DNA of 64,000 nucleotides from Macrotrachela quadricornifera (taxonomy: Eukaryota > Rotifera > Eurotatoria > Philodinida > Philodinidae). Below the pieces are notes generated by a model, which had not been told where the DNA came from, ran no database searches, and was given only the letters and a program-made list of their open reading frames with translations. Made by a program: the position numbers and the translations under genes. The stretch lies in the NCBI GenBank assembly GCA_022393335.1, contig JAJEKB010020594.1:141213-205212 (forward strand), read 5' to 3'. How positions within the stretch are numbered: the stretch's first letter is position 1; every line of letters starts with the position of its first letter. This document shows, in pieces, positions 10,561 through 22,522 of this stretch.

Positions 10561-12837
10561 TTATATTTTTACACACGTACGTAAGGTTAGTGCCGTTGTT
10601 GTTATCCAAATAATTTGTGTCCGAGAACTTCTTTTTGCTCTTCTTTGAACTGTTTCATTTCATTTTTCAACTTTAGTATTCAGCGATGCAATAATTGAAG
10701 TGCAGTCACTATACGATCATTGACATTATATATAATAGTATTGTTCGTCCATTTTTCTCTTTTGCAATAAATTGAATTACATTGAATGTTAATTCTTTTA
10801 TTTGTTGATTATAATAATGACCTGTCAGCATTATCGTATTCTTTCTAAAGAAAAAACGTTATAAATTACAACATTATATACTGATAAAGTATGATGGTTC
10901 AATCCTGTTATTGCGTTTCATCATGATTCTCTATAGTTGTGTTTCTCGACGTTCTTTTCTTGTCACTCGAGGTTGCTCTCTGAATGTCTATTTAAAAGAA
11001 TATGGATCTTGTAGTATTGGTTCAAAACAAAGCAAAAGTCAATACTACTCACATATTAAGACAAGCCCAGATCAATTCGAAAATAAATTAGTGTCTTAGA
11101 AAACAATATTTTATTTAATCACACCATATCCTACGCTGCTTGTGTAATAAAATCATATTAAGTGAAAGTATTTCGGTATGCACTATTATGTTATAGTGCA
11201 ATTTTTTATCCTTGCTTGTATTAAATGTAAAAGACAGTCTCTATCTCTTCTCTCACCCATACACATACATGTATAAATTACGTGTCGTGAGAGAGAAAAA
11301 AGACATGAGTATAAGGATCGGAGATATAAAGTGTAGAAGCGTAGGAAAGAGGCAGGCAATGGTATGCAATGACTCTGATATTTGCTTTGTAACAATTATA
11401 TCATAGATATCAATTGAACTAACTTAAGATATTGATTCATTCTCATGAAAATCAATTCAATATATGGTTTTTCATGATGTTTATAGTAGAAAATAAAACT
11501 TTAAAGGTTAATAAATGATTTCATGAAATTGAAGGTGACTAAAACCTTATAGAAGAAAATATTTAATTAGCTACTTAGATTTTGAAAATATTTGATGAGT
11601 AGTCTTTAGTAAAATCTTTATATTTTTCATACACAAGCAGATACCGATCTTGGCCTTGTGTGGATCGATAGAGGAGAAGCTTGGCTCTCTTTTCGTTATA
11701 TTATAGGTGGAAAAGGGTGTACTTTTTACAGAAGATTAAGCTTATCCTCAAATTTCATAGTATATTCAAGAAGAAAAGTGATTGGAATTTTTCGTCGGCT
11801 TTGTGTAAAGATATTCGACGATATCACACTTATAAATCGGCTAGTAGAATATGGCGATCTATTTGATCCTTCATGTTCTGATTTGACGAAGTCAGATGAA
11901 CATTTCCTTGGCGATAATGAAATCTCTGTAAATACAGTTGACTAGAAAAAAAAAAGTTGATGCACTATTCGATCAGACGTTTTACAATACCAAGAAATCA
12001 AAACATTCAACTGGCTACCTTCATCGAAAGACTCAACGAGTCTGAAACTGGCAGTGAACTATTGGATCAATCAATCAGGAAATTGTTTCATTTTCAGCAG
12101 AAATGGATCATTCTCATAAAAATGAAAGTGATATCACTGTGATAAGATATCAGAAAGATATCTCGCAATTTCGGCGATTGTAAGCTATGGATAATATGTC
12201 CAGTCATTACTACCCGAGATTTTATCGAATCAATTTGAACCTAGTACCATGCGATACAACGTAACATTCTGCATCGAAGGATGCGTGTATTTTAACAATT
12301 TAAGAATGAATCGATTTGGCCCCTTATGTACCCCCATCCTTTATTAGTTTATCAGTGAGAGCATTGATTTAATTTGAATACGACCAATCGTATAAACTTA
12401 TAATATCAAGCATTCCGATATAAGTTCTAAACCGTTTTATAGAGAACTAATAGCCCTAAAAACTTCTCGTCTCTATCTTTTTCTACCATAACTAATTGAA
12501 GAGAAATGGTTGAATATATGAACTTGATGGTTATGTTACTATTTTCTAATCCTCAATTTAAAAGAAAATAACTAGTAAATAAAAACTTCCTCTATTTAAA
12601 GTAAAAATAATTTTTTCCTTATAAAATTTTTTAAAAACTAACTTTCTTGACATGATTTTCCGAAATAGTGTTTTACATAATTGATAAATGGAAGCTTTCG
12701 ATTTGTATACGTATGCATTATTATATCATATTTTTGTGCTCACATTAATACATGTATGATGTACTCAATAATATTATGAGTTTCACTTGGAGCTAATGTA
12801 TGAAAGGTATGTCTGAAAGAGTTAGAGGTGTCACTGA
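10561..12837. other. Intergenic stretch, unsupported open frames only
   Basis: Short frames on both strands (10911-11099, 11212-11406, 11658-11945) show no recognised domain and no joining splice sites. The 11658-11945 frame has somewhat more protein-like composition (ends at a TAG at about 11945) but no family resemblance I can name. No RNA genes or clear inverted repeats were seen. Confidence 0.4.
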
Positions 12838-13020
12838 TGGAATAGCAGCTTGTATGGTTCAACTGCTTGCGAAGATAAGTATATAATACAAGGTATGTAT
12901 GTTCGAATCTAACACTAGTCCAGACGCCAACGTAAAATTAAAAAAATATATTTCAGACGGTATGAATGACTAGTGCATGTGTAAAGTATAACATGTAGTC
13001 ACGCAGTATGTTCCATATAT
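12838..13020 (+). mobile_element. Possible second tRNA-derived SINE copy, decayed
   Basis: A B-box-like GTTCGAATC at about 12902-12910 lies some 40 nt downstream of an A-box-like TATGGTTCAACTGCTTGCG. The body ends with a stretch around GTCACGCAGTATGTTCCA that resembles GTCAGTATGTTGGA in the SINE at 7448-7721. No target duplication is obvious. It is probably an older member of the same or a related SINE family. Confidence 0.35.
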
Positions 13021-13059
13021 AACCATATTTTTAAATTTGTATACATATCGAAAACTCAT

Positions 13060-13265
13060 TGTAATGGATCGTCAAGACTAGTCTTTTTTTATGAAAATGA
13101 CTAGATTTTCTAGATATACTGACGCTCGTCAATAAGCTAGTCAGGACGCGGTATGTTGACTCCTAACAGTATCAGACTAGCCATGTCTAAGGCATTTTGA
13201 GAAAAAGACTAATGACTGACGGGGCGTCATGACTAGTACAACTAACTAGTCTTTTTATCCGTCTT
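13060..13265. repeat. Segment rich in ACTAGTC inverted motifs
   Basis: The hexamer-like motif GACTAG/CTAGTC recurs at least six times in both orientations (for example CAAGACTAGTC near 13074 and ATGACTAGT near 13229). It looks like a decayed foldback, but no clean arms can be traced. Confidence 0.25.
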
Positions 13266-13671
13266 TTGGTCTCCTGTGATAATACTTGAGGTTTTTATTT
13301 TGATAATGAGAGAAAATGTTTTTTGCGAAAATCGAAAATAGGTCAATATTCACACAGAAAACCACAGTAAATAAAGATATTTTTTATGATAACTCAAAAA
13401 TTTTTTGTCAAATCATTCTCATATACTTCTCTTGAACGAAATATTCATCTAGATATGTGCATAATGGTTCCAGTCCGGATCCCAGCGAAACTGAAATCGG
13501 AACCAAAATTTTTTGAATTGAAACTAAAATTGAAAGAATTAGTCTTGGTCATGTCTAGTTGTGGTATATTAAGGAAGATATATCGAACTTATTGAAACTG
13601 TTACAAAATCGTATGAAATTTTCCGACAGCAAATGCCTTAATACGCAGAAAAATAGGACTAAAAACCTTTT

Positions 13672-13850
13672 TGTGTATTCAAAAAGTGAGTGCACTATAT
13701 AAATGGTCAGTGTGTTCATCCGTCCGTTTACGTGATAACTCTTGAAAAACTTATGAGATTAAGACTGAAATTCTGCACACAGAATTGTCTCATCAATATC
13801 TCGGTCGAAAGAAGAAGATGAGAATGATTCATCAATTTGCTGCCGAATAA
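13672..13850 (-). repeat. Dispersed repeat family A, copy 3 (inverted)
   Basis: The reverse complement contains GACCGAGATATTGATGAGAC, AGAGTTATCACGTAAACGGAC and CACTTTTTGAATACAC in the same order as copy 1 (2128-2476). It is shorter and diverged. Confidence 0.55.
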
Positions 13851-13899
13851 TAACAAAAAAATGTCATTTTCCTATGCCTTTTTATGCAAACATGACATA

Positions 13900-14245
13900 G
13901 TCTGATTTTCATAAAAAACTTTTTTTTCGTCACTATTAACGGGGCAAAAGATAGGGTTGTCCGTGTCGCTCAGAAGTTTCAAGGGTGCTATACAATCTAC
14001 CCTGAACACTATAGTGCATCTCTCTCACAATAATGGAGAATCAGAGAATGGTCAAATCAAGAGAGGAGGTTTTTTGGAGTGATGAATATCTCGACTATTG
14101 TACGTGTAGATTTGAGGCCTTCAAGGGTACTCTACAATCCGCCTCGAACAACCTAATGTTTTCCCCTAATTACACGGGAAAATGACAGATATTTTTGAGT
14201 TATGATTTTCTTCACTATGTTAACGGTGAGACATAGGACTGTTCG
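13900..14245. repeat. Degenerate ~130-bp tandem units
   Basis: Blocks such as TTCAAGGGTGCTATACAATC (about 13978) and TTCAAGGGTACTCTACAATC (about 14119) repeat about 141 bp apart. Each is preceded by a CACTATTAACGG-like or GACTATTGTACG-like segment, and a third partial unit appears at about 14210. Non-coding. Confidence 0.45.
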
Positions 14246-14364
14246 TGTTGATCAGAAGTCTTCTTTTTTTTTGAAGTACACATAATACCCGGATTTAAAT
14301 CCGATGTTTTCGCATTTTTGTTTTGACCTAGACTAAAAATGATTGTATCATCCATGTTTATATT

Positions 14365-14490
14365 CATCAGACAATGTTGTATGCAAAATTTCATCATAAT
14401 CAGATAAGTCTATGAAGAGTTATTGTGTAAAAGAATGGATAGGGCACACTGATTGATTCTATAATCTATGAACTTTTTGAGGACATAAAA
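14365..14490 (+). repeat. Dispersed repeat family A, copy 4 (partial)
   Basis: TTCATCAGACAATGTTGTAT, then GAAGAGTTATTGTGTAAA and GAACTTTTTGAGGACA, in family A order. It lies about 200 bp upstream of receptor gene 1. Confidence 0.5.
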
Positions 14491-14688
14491 AGAGTATTAT
14501 ATTTTTAAATTGCCAATACTAATATCGTTTTTGTTCATTATGTTAATACTAAAATCGTATTAGCTTAAGAGAAGAACAAGATTATTAATAATGAATTTCA
14601 TATAGACTAAAAAATTTTCATAGTAGAAATACCATATAAATAATAATGAAGCATTTGAATTTGATTAAATAAAAGAAAAAAAAAAGTA

Positions 14689-15683
14689 ATGAATAATATA
14701 ACATTATCATCAAGTCAATATAATTTAAATGTTGAAGTCAATCGAGTGAGTGTATATATATATTACCTATAATTGTATTATTGGCTTTGTCAACCAATAC
14801 AATGAATATATTAGTGCTCTGTCGTCCTTCTCTTCGATTATCATCATATAGTTATTATTTTCTTGTATTATCTATTGATAGTTTGCTTTACATATTTTTT
14901 GTACCTATAAATATGTTTCTTGAAAGTTGTTTTGGATTATATCTTTATTCAACACCAATTAGTTGTCGAGTTCAACTTTTTTTTATTTATTCATGGGCAT
15001 TATTTTTTAATACAATGTTAGTATGTGCATCAATTGATCGATTTCTTTCAAGTTCATCATCACTATGGTTACGTCATTTTTCTAGTGTACATATAGCAAA
15101 AAGAATAATTTTAATTTTTACTATTTTAATTATAATTTATATGAGTCCATTTACTATATTTTCTTATTGGGATTCAAATATTAATAGATGTTTACAATAT
15201 TCAACAATAATTGTTGAAATTTATCTTATTAGTCGAGTTATTTTTTATTATATATTAGGACCATTATTTATGATTATATTTGGTTTATTAACAATAAATA
15301 ATATTCGAAAAAACATAAATCGTATTTTTGTAGTTCATCACAATGTTCATCGTCGTACTGAAGATCAATTAACACGTGTATTAATAATTCAAGTTCTAAT
15401 ACATCTTTTATTTTCCATACCTAACGGTATAACATATATTCTATCAACATTTGTACCTTCAATAAGTATATCATTTCTAAATGGATTAAGAATTATCTCA
15501 ATTATATGGCAACAAGCAACTTTTATTCTTCCATTTTTTTCATATATTCTATCTGCAAGCGTTTTTAGAAAAGAATTACAAAAAATGTTTAAATGTTATA
15601 AAAATACTAATCGAATAGTGCATCACTGTAATAGTCTACAAATGCAAACTTTATCAATTAAAGCAAATAACATTAAGACGTAA
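14689..15683 (+). CDS. Rhodopsin-like 7TM receptor 1 (frameshifted in TM1)
   Basis: An orphan G-protein-coupled receptor of the bdelloid-expanded type. From 14802 (ATG) to 15683 there is one open frame with TM1 remnant MNILVLCRPSLR, helices 2-3, and a DRY-equivalent IDRF after helix 3. Then come helices 4-6 and helix 7 with PFFSYILSASVFRKELQKM, the NPxxY/helix-8 region. A plausible N-terminus starts at ATG 14689 (MNNITLSSSQYNLNVEVNR) but is out of frame. The shift falls in a TA run at about 14752-14762. Loss of one TA unit would give a single 331-codon frame, the normal family length. Either a recent pseudogene or a sequence error. The ligand is unknown; it acts at the plasma membrane. Confidence 0.75.
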
Positions 15684-16128
15684 TTTAATAATAAATATTA
15701 ATATACTTGTTTTAAACTAATAGATTTTTTTTTTTTATTGAACAATAAACTCGTTCTATGTCATTGTCATAAATCAACAAACGGAAGTCTTTTTTTTCTA
15801 TTAGTGGAAGAACAAAACGACGTAAATACTTTATTAAGATAATGAGTTATTAAAACTGATTTAGCAAATAAAAATAGAAATTTATTTATTTCTAAGAATA
15901 TTTTTATGAAATAAAAATTTCATGTCAAAGAAATTTTTCTAGTGTATATTATTAATGTTTTATTAATTTAATAAAATTAGTTCATTCAGATGATTAAAAA
16001 AATATATATTAATAAATATAATGGGCAAAAATTTATGTTTACCCAGATCGATGATTTTCGAAGCAGTATTCCGAAAATCTCCGACCAAAATCTTCAAAAA
16101 AACTCACCGTGTTCCCATCGGAATCTGT
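15684..16128. other. 3' flank of receptor gene 1
   Basis: Very AT-rich, with poly-T and AATAAA-like hexamers soon after the stop. No gene was seen. The left edge of the foldback at 16129 follows. Confidence 0.4.
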
Positions 16129-16358
16129 CGAAAAATGCTATCCAGGTCGAACGATACGGTCCATATATGGACTGTTTATTGGGCATAGAAATACGGATCA
16201 AACTATCATTAAAATAAGCCGCAATACGGTCCGTAAAGTGGTCGAATACTACCGGTGAATAACATAAGGCCGTATTACGGCTTATTTTAATGATGGTTCG
16301 GTATGCATTTCTGTATCCGATAAACGGACTGTATCGTTCGACTTGGGGAGGAATTCGA
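16129..16358. repeat. Foldback element, ~110-bp arms
   Basis: TCGAACGATACGGTCC at about 16148 pairs with the segment ending ATCGTTCGA at about 16340. TTAAAATAAGCCGCAATACGG at about 16211 pairs with CCGTATTACGGCTTATTTTAA at about 16271. The open frames on both strands here are consequences of the inverted symmetry. Confidence 0.65.
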
Positions 16359-18352
16359 CACAAGAATGTGATGACTGTTGGATCCGGACAAAATCGGATT
16401 AATCCAATCGCCGAATCCATTTTCTAGTACATCACGAAACCAACCATTTTCGTACATGGGTAACATACCTAAAAAATGAACATTACATTGAGAATAGATT
16501 AACGATTGTTTATTAGTGATTTTTGCATGGAATGAATAAAAAGAACATCTTCGATTGTATCTGCATATAATGTTTAAGAATTAGGTGTTATAAATTTATC
16601 ATCTATTGATATTTTCATAAATAACGTTATATAAGAAGAAATCTGATAACTCAAGTCGGATTGGTTCAACCTGTTCAAAAAATTTGTTCGAATCGGTCGG
16701 CCTATTTCAAGGCACGTTCACGACTGAGTTTCTTATAAAACGAAACTTTCTGGTAGAAAAGTAAATTTTGTTTGTAGGATAGGTATAGCGCAATCTATAA
16801 AGCACTTTTGTAGATATCATCGTTGTTTGACAAAAATATTACGAATAACAAATGGAAACAATATGAAAGTAAAAATACCAAACAACATATATTATACATG
16901 AAAAGAAAATAAGGAAGAAAGTTAATTGAATGCAACGAAAATATATGTAAACGGTAAATTTCAACACTAACAAACAAAGAGTGATAGGTTTGTGCCTATT
17001 ATCGTATAAAAAGCTGAAGATAGATAAAGCTATTCCATCCTACAAAAGAGCAGATAAACCACAAAATCAATATTCAAAATACAAATCTCTATATGTAGCT
17101 CGTACTGAATCTACTATGTTTGTGAATTTTAGTTAGAGAACACTGAAAATTTCCATCTTGCTACTAGTCTCATTTCAAACCACAATAAACTCTCTAGAAA
17201 ATCAGTCGAAATGGCTCAAAAAGTAAAATGATTGCGTATTACAAAGTGTATACGAAAAACATCAGGAGGTGGATATAAATATAAGAACATGAAAGAAAAA
17301 AATTTAAATATACAATATTTATTTCTCGAACTTAATAGCAAGTCAACCAATAAAAAGAAATGTAGCCGGGTAGATAGTGTATCATCTTTCTCCATCCATC
17401 ATATCAGAAATAAAATGAAAAATTTAAAGTTTTCTCCGAATAAAGGAACAATAGGCAGAAATGTTATTTTCATAAGATTTAACTTCACTGTTAGCCGAAA
17501 ATAAGTCATATAACGTAGTGTATGAGACTGAGAAAAGTTTCATATGTTAATGTTCTAATATTCTCTATAAAACTTGGTCAACGAATGATCAAAGACGATG
17601 AATTCGAATCTGAGGTTAGTTTTAAGCTATTAGCGTTGGCGATCGTATGAAAAGTTGAGCGCGTTACTTCTCTCAATATGTTGAAATTTAGATACATTGA
17701 GAATAAAAGTGAAATATCACAAATTCTTTTCGAATTTTTCTAAATTATCACGATCTATTTATCACTAAAAAAAAAGAAAATGTATTGAAGAAATTGAACT
17801 GGAAAGATAAATATAAGAAGATTTTCTTGATGAAATATCCTGTTTCTATTCTACATAAATGATGTTTAGAAAGAAATTTTATTGTACATTATTTTCTTTT
17901 TTGTTTCTCTTATATACACTTGTCTAAAGTATCCTTTCAAATTCTCATTTTCATTCAAGAAACTGGCTTTTAAATTGTTGTTTTCTCTTCCAAAGCTTAA
18001 AAAATATCTGAGACTAGTTTTTGAAATTGTTATAAAAATAATATTGAATCTTTTATGAAATTCTTCTTTCCATTTCACTAATATTGATTATATGTATATT
18101 TATTTTCATCTCGTTTTAAATATTCATCAAAATAAAATTTCAATCAATGAATAGACTCTTTTCATTTTCGTCTTTCGCTTTGTTCTTCAAAAACATTTTG
18201 AATTGCTTTTATTATATGACGTACAATAATTTTATAAATAACTCTACAAAGTAATTTTCAGCAACAGCAATTAACAATGCCTTTTCCTGGACAAGCATTT
18301 TTTTGAGCATAATTTTATATAACAGAAAAAAATAAAGAACATAGAGAAATAT
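16359..18352. other. Intergenic stretch, nothing recognised
   Basis: AT-rich DNA with several 60-90 codon frames (16795-16977 minus, 17232-17504 plus, 17866-18078 minus). None shows domain motifs or splice continuity. No RNA gene or repeat was identified. Confidence 0.4.
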
Positions 18353-18905
18353 TTAACGAGCTAAAGCTGGTCCTTCTTTTTTTGGTTTTCCATGTCGTTT
18401 TCCTAAACTTTCTAATTTATCTAGATCAGATACAATGTATAAACCGTAATAAATTGAAGCACCAACTGCGTGTTTACATACATATGTCTTCAAATTTATT
18501 TGGCAACTACACATCATTGGTAATGTAACAAGCCGACCAGAATAAAGCCAGTTTGAATAATCATCAAATTTTTTCCATGTGAATGTTACATGTTCTTGTA
18601 ACCATAAAGATGAAGTATAATCTTTATTACTTCTGGATGGAATAATGTACGAATATCCATGCTAATGAAGAATGGAGCTTTTATTGAGATCTTTTAACCA
18701 TTTCCATGCTTGTTTTTCTGTTTGAACACTAACTTTTGGAAATGTTTGAAATTCATCTTCAATTGATTTTTGTGACCAATCACGTAACATTGCTTCCATA
18801 GTAATAATAAATTCAAGTCACGACTCAAAAGCGTTCCAACAGTTGGATAGATTCTCTCGTAAGTTTTTCTAGTAGATTTCGTATCAGTGACAAAATTCTG
18901 CATTT
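18353..18905 (-). pseudogene. MULE-type transposase relic with SWIM zinc finger
   Basis: The minus strand ends with a clear SWIM-type CxCx(n)CxH motif (MCSCQINLKTYVCKHAVGAS) and a basic KRHGKPKKEGPALAR tail before TAA at 18355-18353. This is the usual C-terminus of MULE/FAR1-like transposases. Upstream is TDTKSTRKTYERIYP, then in another frame a segment resembling the post-catalytic helix (MEAMLRDWSQKSIEDEF). A frameshift near 18800 and a TAG at about 18662 disrupt it. The catalytic DDE core is not in the window next to it. A degraded fragment of a mutator-like element, or of a gene domesticated from one. Confidence 0.7.
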
Positions 18906-20312
18906 TTCAAAATACTATGAATCTGTCCCTGTTGTAGTCACGATCACCATATAGTTTGCTATAAATTATCTCGTGAACTATTTTTCCCGATCTATTTCGG
19001 ATTACAGTTTCTGTCACTAAGTAGGATAAAATGATTGATCTTTCGTCATCATTGTCCTAAAATGACACTCATGGATGGCTATTCACATGCATCGATACAT
19101 ATTAAACAGTCAACAATTCAATATCTAACGACTTCGTTGATTTCTCATAGAATCAGTTCACATAGTTAAATTCCAAAGCTCATCGATTCCCATAAACTTC
19201 ATAAGCAGACAAAATCTGTACATTCTGTTTATGATGCTACAAAATTATTCTACTCAAATTCTATCACAACCACAATATTAGCATAACCTCTTAGAAAATA
19301 TGTCATAGTCCTTCCTCTGAAACATAGTTTCTGTTACTAACTAGAGGAAAACGGTTTCTCGTTCGTCGGCTCTTTCTCTGAGACGCCACATCATGACTAG
19401 CACCTCACATACTATAGATTGACAGTAAAATCATATTAATCTTTATGAATCTGGTTTCCAATCTATTAATTTGTTATAGTTTTTTATGAAATTTTTGAAT
19501 TCTTTTTCATTCGAAATAATAATATTTTTGTAAAATTAAGATAAGCATTAACAAAAGTGAAACTAATTTTGAAGTTAGAATTTTGAATACAGGTAAGCCG
19601 TAATAGATCATGATCAGATCGTATTAAGCGAGGTTCGAGCAAGTCCTAAAGACGAGCATTATTAGTGATGTGCTTCTCATGAATTCATTTCGTTAATTAA
19701 ATCCAGACCGATCAAAATGGATATCCATTACAAACCGTTTACTGTTTCCAGTAATGATATCGTATATTGGACTGTATTGTTTGACCTAGAAATTTAAACA
19801 GTTAGATCAAAAGTTGTTTGCGATTTCTACTCTCAATAACAGTTTGTTTTCGATATATTTCATCAGTCAATCAGATCTTTCATAGTAATTAAAGTGGTTG
19901 ACGCACTGCAGAATACTAAAGGTGAAAGAAAGATACGATCATATCAAGCAGTTATTGTGGTCTATGATATTACTTGGATTGAAATCTAAATGATTCTTTT
20001 GCCATAAAATATTTAGGAATTTCTATCAGTCGTAGCAGGTATAAAGTTTGATAAAAAGTAGAAAAAAAACGTATAAAAACTTTGAACTGACCTACCCATT
20101 TTTAGACATAGAAGGTAATATTAATCTAAACTATAGATTTTTCATCTCGAAATTTGAGCTCATTTTCTGCATTAGCTATGCCCCATTCTTATAGAATCCA
20201 AATAACTAGTAGTTTTCAGTCTATGATTTTATAACAAAATATTCAAAAAGATTCAGTTCTGTTGTAAAGAACTTGTTGGCAACTGTTATCATGCAATCTT
20301 GAAAATATTCAG
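18906..20312. other. Intergenic stretch, nothing recognised
   Basis: Two weakly similar segments (about 19005-19070 and 19315-19370, both with GTTTCTGT(T/C)ACTAA) suggest an old duplication. No coding region is supported. Confidence 0.4.
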
Positions 20313-21460
20313 GTAACCCTCACCCCCCCCCCCCTCACAGAATAGAAGCCCACTGGACTTCTATTTTGTTTTGAAAATTATAAGTCTTGGCATGGGCTTC
20401 TATTGTGATCAATTTTTTCTTCATGTTGCAGCCAAAATCAAATCAGCTTTCAAGCTCAAAAAGTCTTAAAAACTTAGAAATCAGAATTTTCAAGGTGTTT
20501 GACAACTTTTGGAGTAGCTATCGTAATTTTTTTAGGAACTAAGAATTGATTATCAATTGTTTCCAAGCTCCATATTATCCAATCGATAAATTAGTACGTT
20601 CTTGACACTACATTTTCCATCCAGATGTCGATCTATCCTCATCATTTCATGCGTCTTGCTATGATAAGGAAAAACTCTATTTACATAATATGCTGCTGTG
20701 GAAAATTGATGAGCTTCTAAGGAATTTAAAAGAGATTTGTATGGGACATATAGCGATATGGTTCTGTTGAACGACTTCATTATGAAAGCTTATATACAGT
20801 TCAGTTATACAAAAAGATATACTTTAATAATCGCGATAGTTATATGAAGTATACCCTATCTACGTAAGAAAAGTCTGCAATATTTTTTGAGAGATCAATA
20901 GTTCATATCTTGTTAAATGTTATATTAATTGACATCGTATCATTGTACATTGGGATTTGCTTTTTTAAATCTCATGATCTCTCGCGTAATTGGCATCAGT
21001 AATAGTTCAGCTTTTTAAGAAGCCTTATTTTTCGGTTAAAGATTTGTTCATATTGCTGTGAAGTTAATAAAAATCTCCATTATTTCACTTCTGAGTAGTG
21101 TATAAATCCATAAGAGAAAAATATCTAATAGAACGATATTATTCCACACGAAATTGCTATTCAATAACTTCTACGCAGTTATACTTTATTATTATATATA
21201 CGCGTACTTATTTTTAAACATTTGATAGATGTTCATTCATCTGTTGATAGAAAATACATAAAATACAAACGAAATTATGCACATAAAGTGAGCTACAATT
21301 AAACAGTGAGAAGTGTTGAAATAATATATCGAAATTTTTTAAAATTATCTATTTTGTGCTCATTTCGGTCAGAGTGGGCTTCTAATATGTTTGGAAAGTT
21401 ATAACCTTGGGGCTGGGCTTCTATTATAGGGTGCGCTTCTATTCTGAGGGGGGGGGTTAC
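20313..21460. mobile_element. TIR-bounded element with C-tract termini (1148 bp)
   Basis: The left end GTAACC, a C-rich tract, then CAGAATAGAAGCCCAC (20313-20355) is mirrored at the right by reverse complements of TCAGAATAGAAGC, a poly-C tract and GTAACC (to 21460). Each end contains further AGAAGCCCA copies, so the subterminal regions are also repeated. No target duplication is clear. An ATG-initiated 75-codon frame lies inside (20780-20553, minus) but is unlike any family I know. It matches no element class I can name from termini alone. Confidence 0.55.
20553..20780 (-). CDS. Small hypothetical ORF within the C-tract element
   Basis: Starts at an ATG (MKSFNRTISLYVPYKSLL), 75 residues, hydrophilic, with YYVNRVFPYHSKTHEMM in the middle. 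It has no signal peptide or membrane helix and no recognised domain. It could be chance or a relic of the element's own coding region. Confidence 0.2.
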   Translation of the reverse strand: MKSFNRTISLYVPYKSLLNSLEAHQFSTAAYYVNRVFPYHSKTHEMMRIDRHLDGKCSVKNVLIYRLDNMELGNN

Positions 21461-22157
21461 TAAGAAACCTTAAATAGAAAATCTTACGATAGAAATCGTT
21501 CGTTTTAACTCATCTTATCTTTCTGTTTATAGTATTTTTTTTTGCTGATAGATATTACTTTCAGCTGCTTGAAATAATTATTGTAAATAATAAAAGTGAA
21601 TAGAAGTCACCAATTATAAAGAGATCATATCTTTATTTAGAAAAAAGACAGCCAAGAAATAGTTAAATGTTCTTTAATATTTATTGTTGTTAGTTGTTAG
21701 TCAACAATTTTCAAACAAAATCTCTGGCAAATTAAACTAGAGGCTATTACTATTTGAAACTTTCAAAAAAAATATGAGTTGACATCATATATCCTTGTCA
21801 AACTGAAGTAATAGACTATTTCTTGAAAGTTATGATTGGTTAATTGATGCATAAAATGCATCAGTTTTTCGCCGGTAAAGTCGATAAGTATGATTGGCTA
21901 AATGAATATCCAGATTGATGGCCACATTCCAGCCACGGATGTTTCTTAATAACTAAATGTTTGAGACATTTACGACGCGCTATTGATCTTACTATAATTC
22001 TAACAATGGAAGCATTTGTATTGTAACTAAGCCATAGTTAATATTTTGAGGTCAAATGAAAACTCTCACTGACAAACTAAAAAGGTTAAAATATTAGCGA
22101 CTGTTGGCTTGCCTACAAGAAAATGTTATAATTTTAAAGTATATGAAATTTATTTTA
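21461..22157. other. Spacer with repeat family C, copy 2
   Basis: AT-rich. The part at about 22004-22110 matches family C (5184-5340) through TTCTAACAATGGAAG and GGTTAAAATATTAG. No gene was seen. Confidence 0.4.
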
Positions 22158-22522
22158 GTTTTTATTACAGCGTTTTGAATGACACATTCTTCTTTGTGAG
22201 GTGTGATACAAATAAATTTATAAATAAGAACGCATGTACAAGTACAAAAGATGACTTTTTTTTTATTTTTCTCGTTTGATTTTTCAATAGTGAAACGGAC
22301 GACGAAGAAGAAAATAGGTGCTATAATTTCTTTTCTGGCCCATTGTTACCGTCTTATTGTCGTCATTTCGACTGTTGAAGAATCAAAATAGAACAATAAA
22401 AAAGAAAGCTCAACTTTTGTACTTACAATATATATATACATATACGTGTGTTGTTATTTATAAATTTATTTGTATAACATCTCACAAAGAAGAATGTGTT
22501 CTTCGAAACGTTGTAATAAAAC
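22158..22522. repeat. Foldback element, ~365 bp
   Basis: Left arm GTTTTTATTACAGCG...CACATTCTTCTTTGTGAG (from 22158) and right arm CTCACAAAGAAGAATGTG...CGTTGTAATAAAAC (to 22522) are near-perfect inverted copies. Pairing continues inward through AAATAAATTTATAAATA and a CAAGTACAAAAG segment. The 22357-22665 open frame crosses the right arm and is not supported. Confidence 0.7.

Noticed and set aside
14746..14814. GTGAGT after the receptor 1 N-terminus as a splice donor
   Set aside because: The only nearby AG (about 14814) joins in the wrong phase and would remove part of helix 1. A TA-run length change explains the frame better.
16094..16420. 108-codon minus-strand frame
   Set aside because: It spans the foldback at 16129-16358 and mirrors the frame on the other strand.
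20320..20340. C-tract as telomeric repeat
   Set aside because: A simple C run, mirrored at 21450; no TGTGGG-type tandem telomere units are present.
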